The notes below the pieces were generated by a model. The model did not search any database. It saw only the letters and a list, made by a program, of their open reading frames with translations, and was not told where the DNA came from. Below are positions 61,940 to 64,000 of a stretch of 64,000 nt of DNA, piece by piece (position 1 is the first letter of the stretch; every line of letters begins with the position of its first letter). Location: positions 1-64,000 of the forward strand of contig JAUNLJ010000006.1 in the NCBI GenBank assembly GCA_030532305.1. Reading direction: 5' to 3'. A program made the position numbers and the translations under genes. The DNA comes from Tissierellia bacterium. Lineage in GTDB: Bacteria; Bacillota; Clostridia; Tissierellales; Peptoniphilaceae.

Positions 61940-63226
61940 TTAACTAAGACCCATTAAAGAAGGTAAGAAGGTAATAATTTGAGGGAAGAAGCACATAAGA
62001 ATAATAGCCCCTATACCCACTACTAAGAAGGGAATTAACTTAGGTGTTAGCTCATCCATGGTTAAGTCGGATATATTTAGCGCTACAAAAAGATTAGAGC
62101 CTACAGGAGGTGTAATTTGCCCTATAGCAAAGTTGATTGTTGCTAGGACCCCAAAAGCGTAGACAGGATAGCCTGTTTTCATGACTACTGGCATAAGAAT
62201 TGGAAGAAGTAAGTAGAATCCTGAAGACGAATCCACAAAACAACCTGCAATTAAGAAGATTAGTTGCATGATCAGGGTTAGCACAATCGCTGAGTCTGAT
62301 AGGTTTAGTAAGGCATTGGACATGACTCCAGCTACCCCAGAAGTAGTTAGGATCCAAGTAAATAGACCAGCACTTCCCATAATAAACATAATCAGACCAG
62401 ATGATACAGTAGCATCTAAGAATAAGTTAATGAAAGCCTTAAAATCTATGGTTTTATAGATGGCTACACCTACAAAAAGACTGTAGACAACAGCAATACC
62501 GGCTGCTTCTGTGGCTGTGAAGAAACCTGAATAAATCCCACCTAGAATGATGACCGGGGTCATTATCCCCCACATGGCATCCTTAAATGTTGACCAGCGT
62601 TCTTGGCTGCTGGCCTTTTCTCTTACGATGACCTCTTCACCAAATTTATTGAGATACCAAAGGGCAGCTAGAGAGAATAAGACACCCATCAAAATACCAG
62701 GAATGATACCTGCCATAAACATGGTGGCAACAGATTCTCCCGTTAACATGGCAAAGATAACAAAGGGAATAGATGGAGGAATGACCATCCCAATCCCACC
62801 TGATGCCGCTACTAGGGAGGTAGCAAAACTTTTATCATATTTATCTTTTTCCATAGCTGGAATTAAAACCCCACCTAGGGCCGCCACGGTAGCTGGACCT
62901 GATCCAGAGATGGCCGCAAAAAAGCAAGCTGTAACAACAGTAACTACGGCCAGGCCGCCTTTACGGTGGCCAATCATAGCATTGGCAAAGTTGATCAACC
63001 GACTAGAAATCCCTGCATAATCCATGATGACACCTGTCAAAATAAAGAAAGGAATGGCTAGTAGAGAGTTCTTGGCTATCGCCGCATAAAATATATTGGT
63101 GACAACATTGACGTCTAGGCCCAAAAAGGATATTCCTGCAATGGCTGCTAGCCCCATGGACACAGCCACAGGAACTTTTAATAGTAAAAGCCCAAAAAAT
63201 AGGCCCAGTAGTATAACTCCTATCAT
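61940..63226 (-). CDS. dctM: TRAP transporter large permease DctM
   Basis: A 428-residue membrane protein with about 11-12 segments of the DctM family (LFFGLLLLKVPVAVSMGLAA, KNSLLAIPFFILTGVIMDYA, FFAAISGSGPATVAALGGVL, INFAIGQITPPVGSNLF). It is the transport channel of a Na+-driven, binding-protein-dependent carrier for organic acids such as C4-dicarboxylates, sialic acid or similar. Overlaps dctQ by ATGA. Confidence 0.93.
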   Translation of the reverse strand: MIGVILLGLFFGLLLLKVPVAVSMGLAAIAGISFLGLDVNVVTNIFYAAIAKNSLLAIPFFILTGVIMDYAGISSRLINFANAMIGHRKGGLAVVTVVTACFFAAISGSGPATVAALGGVLIPAMEKDKYDKSFATSLVAASGGIGMVIPPSIPFVIFAMLTGESVATMFMAGIIPGILMGVLFSLAALWYLNKFGEEVIVREKASSQERWSTFKDAMWGIMTPVIILGGIYSGFFTATEAAGIAVVYSLFVGVAIYKTIDFKAFINLFLDATVSSGLIMFIMGSAGLFTWILTTSGVAGVMSNALLNLSDSAIVLTLIMQLIFLIAGCFVDSSSGFYLLLPILMPVVMKTGYPVYAFGVLATINFAIGQITPPVGSNLFVALNISDLTMDELTPKLIPFLVVGIGAIILMCFFPQIITFLPSLMGLS

Positions 63227-63714
63227 TCTTCCAACTCACCCCTTTCTGCATTTAACTCTAAGTGTCCTGCTCTTACAACACTAAACATACTGATAATTGA
63301 ACCTAAGAAGATAGCCCCACTGTTTACAACCATAGGTAGCTTCATTCCAGGCGTTACTTGATTATAAGTAATTTGATTTAACATGGTTAAATAAGATGTA
63401 TAAACTAAAATCCCCATAAATAACAAGGCGCATAGGGTAGCCAGTATGGTCACTAGGGGTTGCGCTTTTTTAGGTAGTAGTTTTGTAAATACATCTAACT
63501 TGGTATGGGCATTGGCCTTAAATCCATAGGATATACCAAACATGGTCACCCACATGAAGATAATAATGGTTAATTCTTCAGAGTAAGAAAAAGGAGTTTG
63601 AGGAAATAAAACCCTGAAGATAACATTAAAGAAGTTTAAAATGACCATGATCGTCATGCCAAGGACCATAACAAATTTTTCGATCTTCGTTATAAGATTC
63701 CAAAATTTATCCAA
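63223..63714 (-). CDS. dctQ: TRAP transporter small permease DctQ
   Basis: A 163-residue protein with four membrane segments; VILNFFNVIFRVLFPQTPFS and TIIIFMWVTMFGISYGFKANAHTKLD (partly quoted) show the DctQ pattern with its conserved helix-2/3 loop. Required with DctM for transport. Follows dctP after an 80-base gap containing a stable hairpin. Confidence 0.9.
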   Translation of the reverse strand: MDKFWNLITKIEKFVMVLGMTIMVILNFFNVIFRVLFPQTPFSYSEELTIIIFMWVTMFGISYGFKANAHTKLDVFTKLLPKKAQPLVTILATLCALLFMGILVYTSYLTMLNQITYNQVTPGMKLPMVVNSGAIFLGSIISMFSVVRAGHLELNAERGELEE

Positions 63715-63737
63715 ACTAATCTCACTTCCTTTATATT

Positions 63738-63769
63738 CACCTACCTATTAGACATCTAATAGGTAGGTG
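63738..63769 (-). repeat. Perfect inverted repeat between dctP and dctQ
   Basis: CACCTACCTATTAGA (63738-63752) and its exact reverse complement (63755-63769) with a 2-base centre. On the minus strand there is no U run after it, so it is more likely an mRNA stabiliser or a partial attenuator that keeps dctP abundant than a full terminator. Confidence 0.75.
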
Positions 63770-63794
63770 TCTTTATTTTTCTTGGATTTAACCT

Positions 63795-64000
63795 TTAAAA
63801 TTCGTAACCGAATTTTGTTAGTAAATCTCCTAGCTCTGCCTTGTTTTCTTCATAGACAGGTGCAGCGACTTCTTTAAATTTCTTTAGTTCGTCGTCTGTT
63901 AGCTTCTCTACAATTTCAACGTCTGGGTACTCTTCTTTAATTACTTCTAAGGCTTCATCAGCTTCTTGTCTAGCAAGTTCTTTTTGTAAGGCCATAGCTT
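63795..64000 (-). CDS. dctP: TRAP transporter substrate-binding protein DctP, C-terminal fragment (runs off window)
   Basis: The last 68 or so codons of an open frame that continues past the window edge: EALEVIKEEYPDVEIVEKLT then DELKKFKEVAAPVYEENKAE, typical of the C-terminal helices of DctP periplasmic-type binding proteins. It precedes dctQ and dctM, the standard order. Ligand cannot be judged from this part. The ATG at 63995 is internal, not a start. Confidence 0.82.
   Translation of the reverse strand, partial: AMALQKELARQEADEALEVIKEEYPDVEIVEKLTDDELKKFKEVAAPVYEENKAELGDLLTKFGYEF

Noticed and set aside
62547..63020. Plus-strand open frame of 157 codons
   Set aside because: Fully antisense to dctM, with no ribosome-binding site or family resemblance.

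Overview
The window reads as chromosomal core of a low-to-moderate GC, anaerobic Gram-positive Firmicute. The closest feel is a non-sporulating, amino-acid-fermenting member of the Tissierellia/Peptoniphilaceae; this is an inference from gene order and gene content, not a database result. Evidence: Bacillus/Clostridium-type gene strings, a four-Cys zinc S14 and a zinc-lid adenylate kinase, a membrane pyrophosphatase, a CoA-transferase, an acyl-CoA dehydrogenase/rubredoxin fusion and a flavodiiron protein, strong AGGAGG ribosome-binding sites, and no sporulation genes at the places they occupy in Bacillus. Almost everything lies on the minus strand; the exceptions are three DMT transporters, the DUF1538/PII pair and murI.

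Layout, low to high coordinate. (1) 0-3.4 kb: small membrane protein, Na+/solute symporter and acyl-CoA:acetate CoA-transferase operon. (2) 3.8-14.4 kb: a housekeeping string ordered as in B. subtilis yabN-ftsH (mazG, HU, rqcP, divIC, yabR, tilS, hpt, ftsH), followed by thiD, an M20 peptidase and a flavodoxin-like gene, plus a PrsA-like foldase lipoprotein. (3) 14.4-21 kb: glmU-prs-pth-mfd. (4) 21-23.5 kb: carD-yacL-GNAT; yacL appears to start with AUA. (5) 23.7-29.6 kb: the complete ctsR-mcsA-mcsB-clpC-radA stress operon with a CtsR operator on its promoter. (6) 29.6-41.6 kb: degV, a DUF1538 membrane protein with a tandem PII-like protein, a lipoprotein, secG-hppA, a SAM-riboswitch-controlled metNIQ operon, and DMT transporters. 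(7) 41.8-55.6 kb: the S10-spc-alpha ribosomal superoperon (rpsJ to rplQ with secY, adk, infA, rpoA), preceded by an elaborate two-promoter leader. (8) 56-61 kb: murI, flavodiiron protein, a butyryl-CoA-dehydrogenase/EtfA-C/rubredoxin fusion and a Fur-family protein lacking its sensing histidines. (9) 61.3-64 kb: a gene-poor stretch and a TRAP transporter whose binding-protein gene runs off the window.

The most promising loci are the acyl-CoA dehydrogenase-ETF-rubredoxin fusion beside a flavodiiron oxidase (a possible direct route from acyl-CoA to O2), the DUF1538/tandem-PII pair (a possible PII-gated transporter), the unassigned rpsJ leader, the AUA start of yacL, and a ten-base -35-region motif shared by the three promoters at 56-61 kb. 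No tRNA, rRNA, CRISPR array, insertion sequence or prophage was seen.
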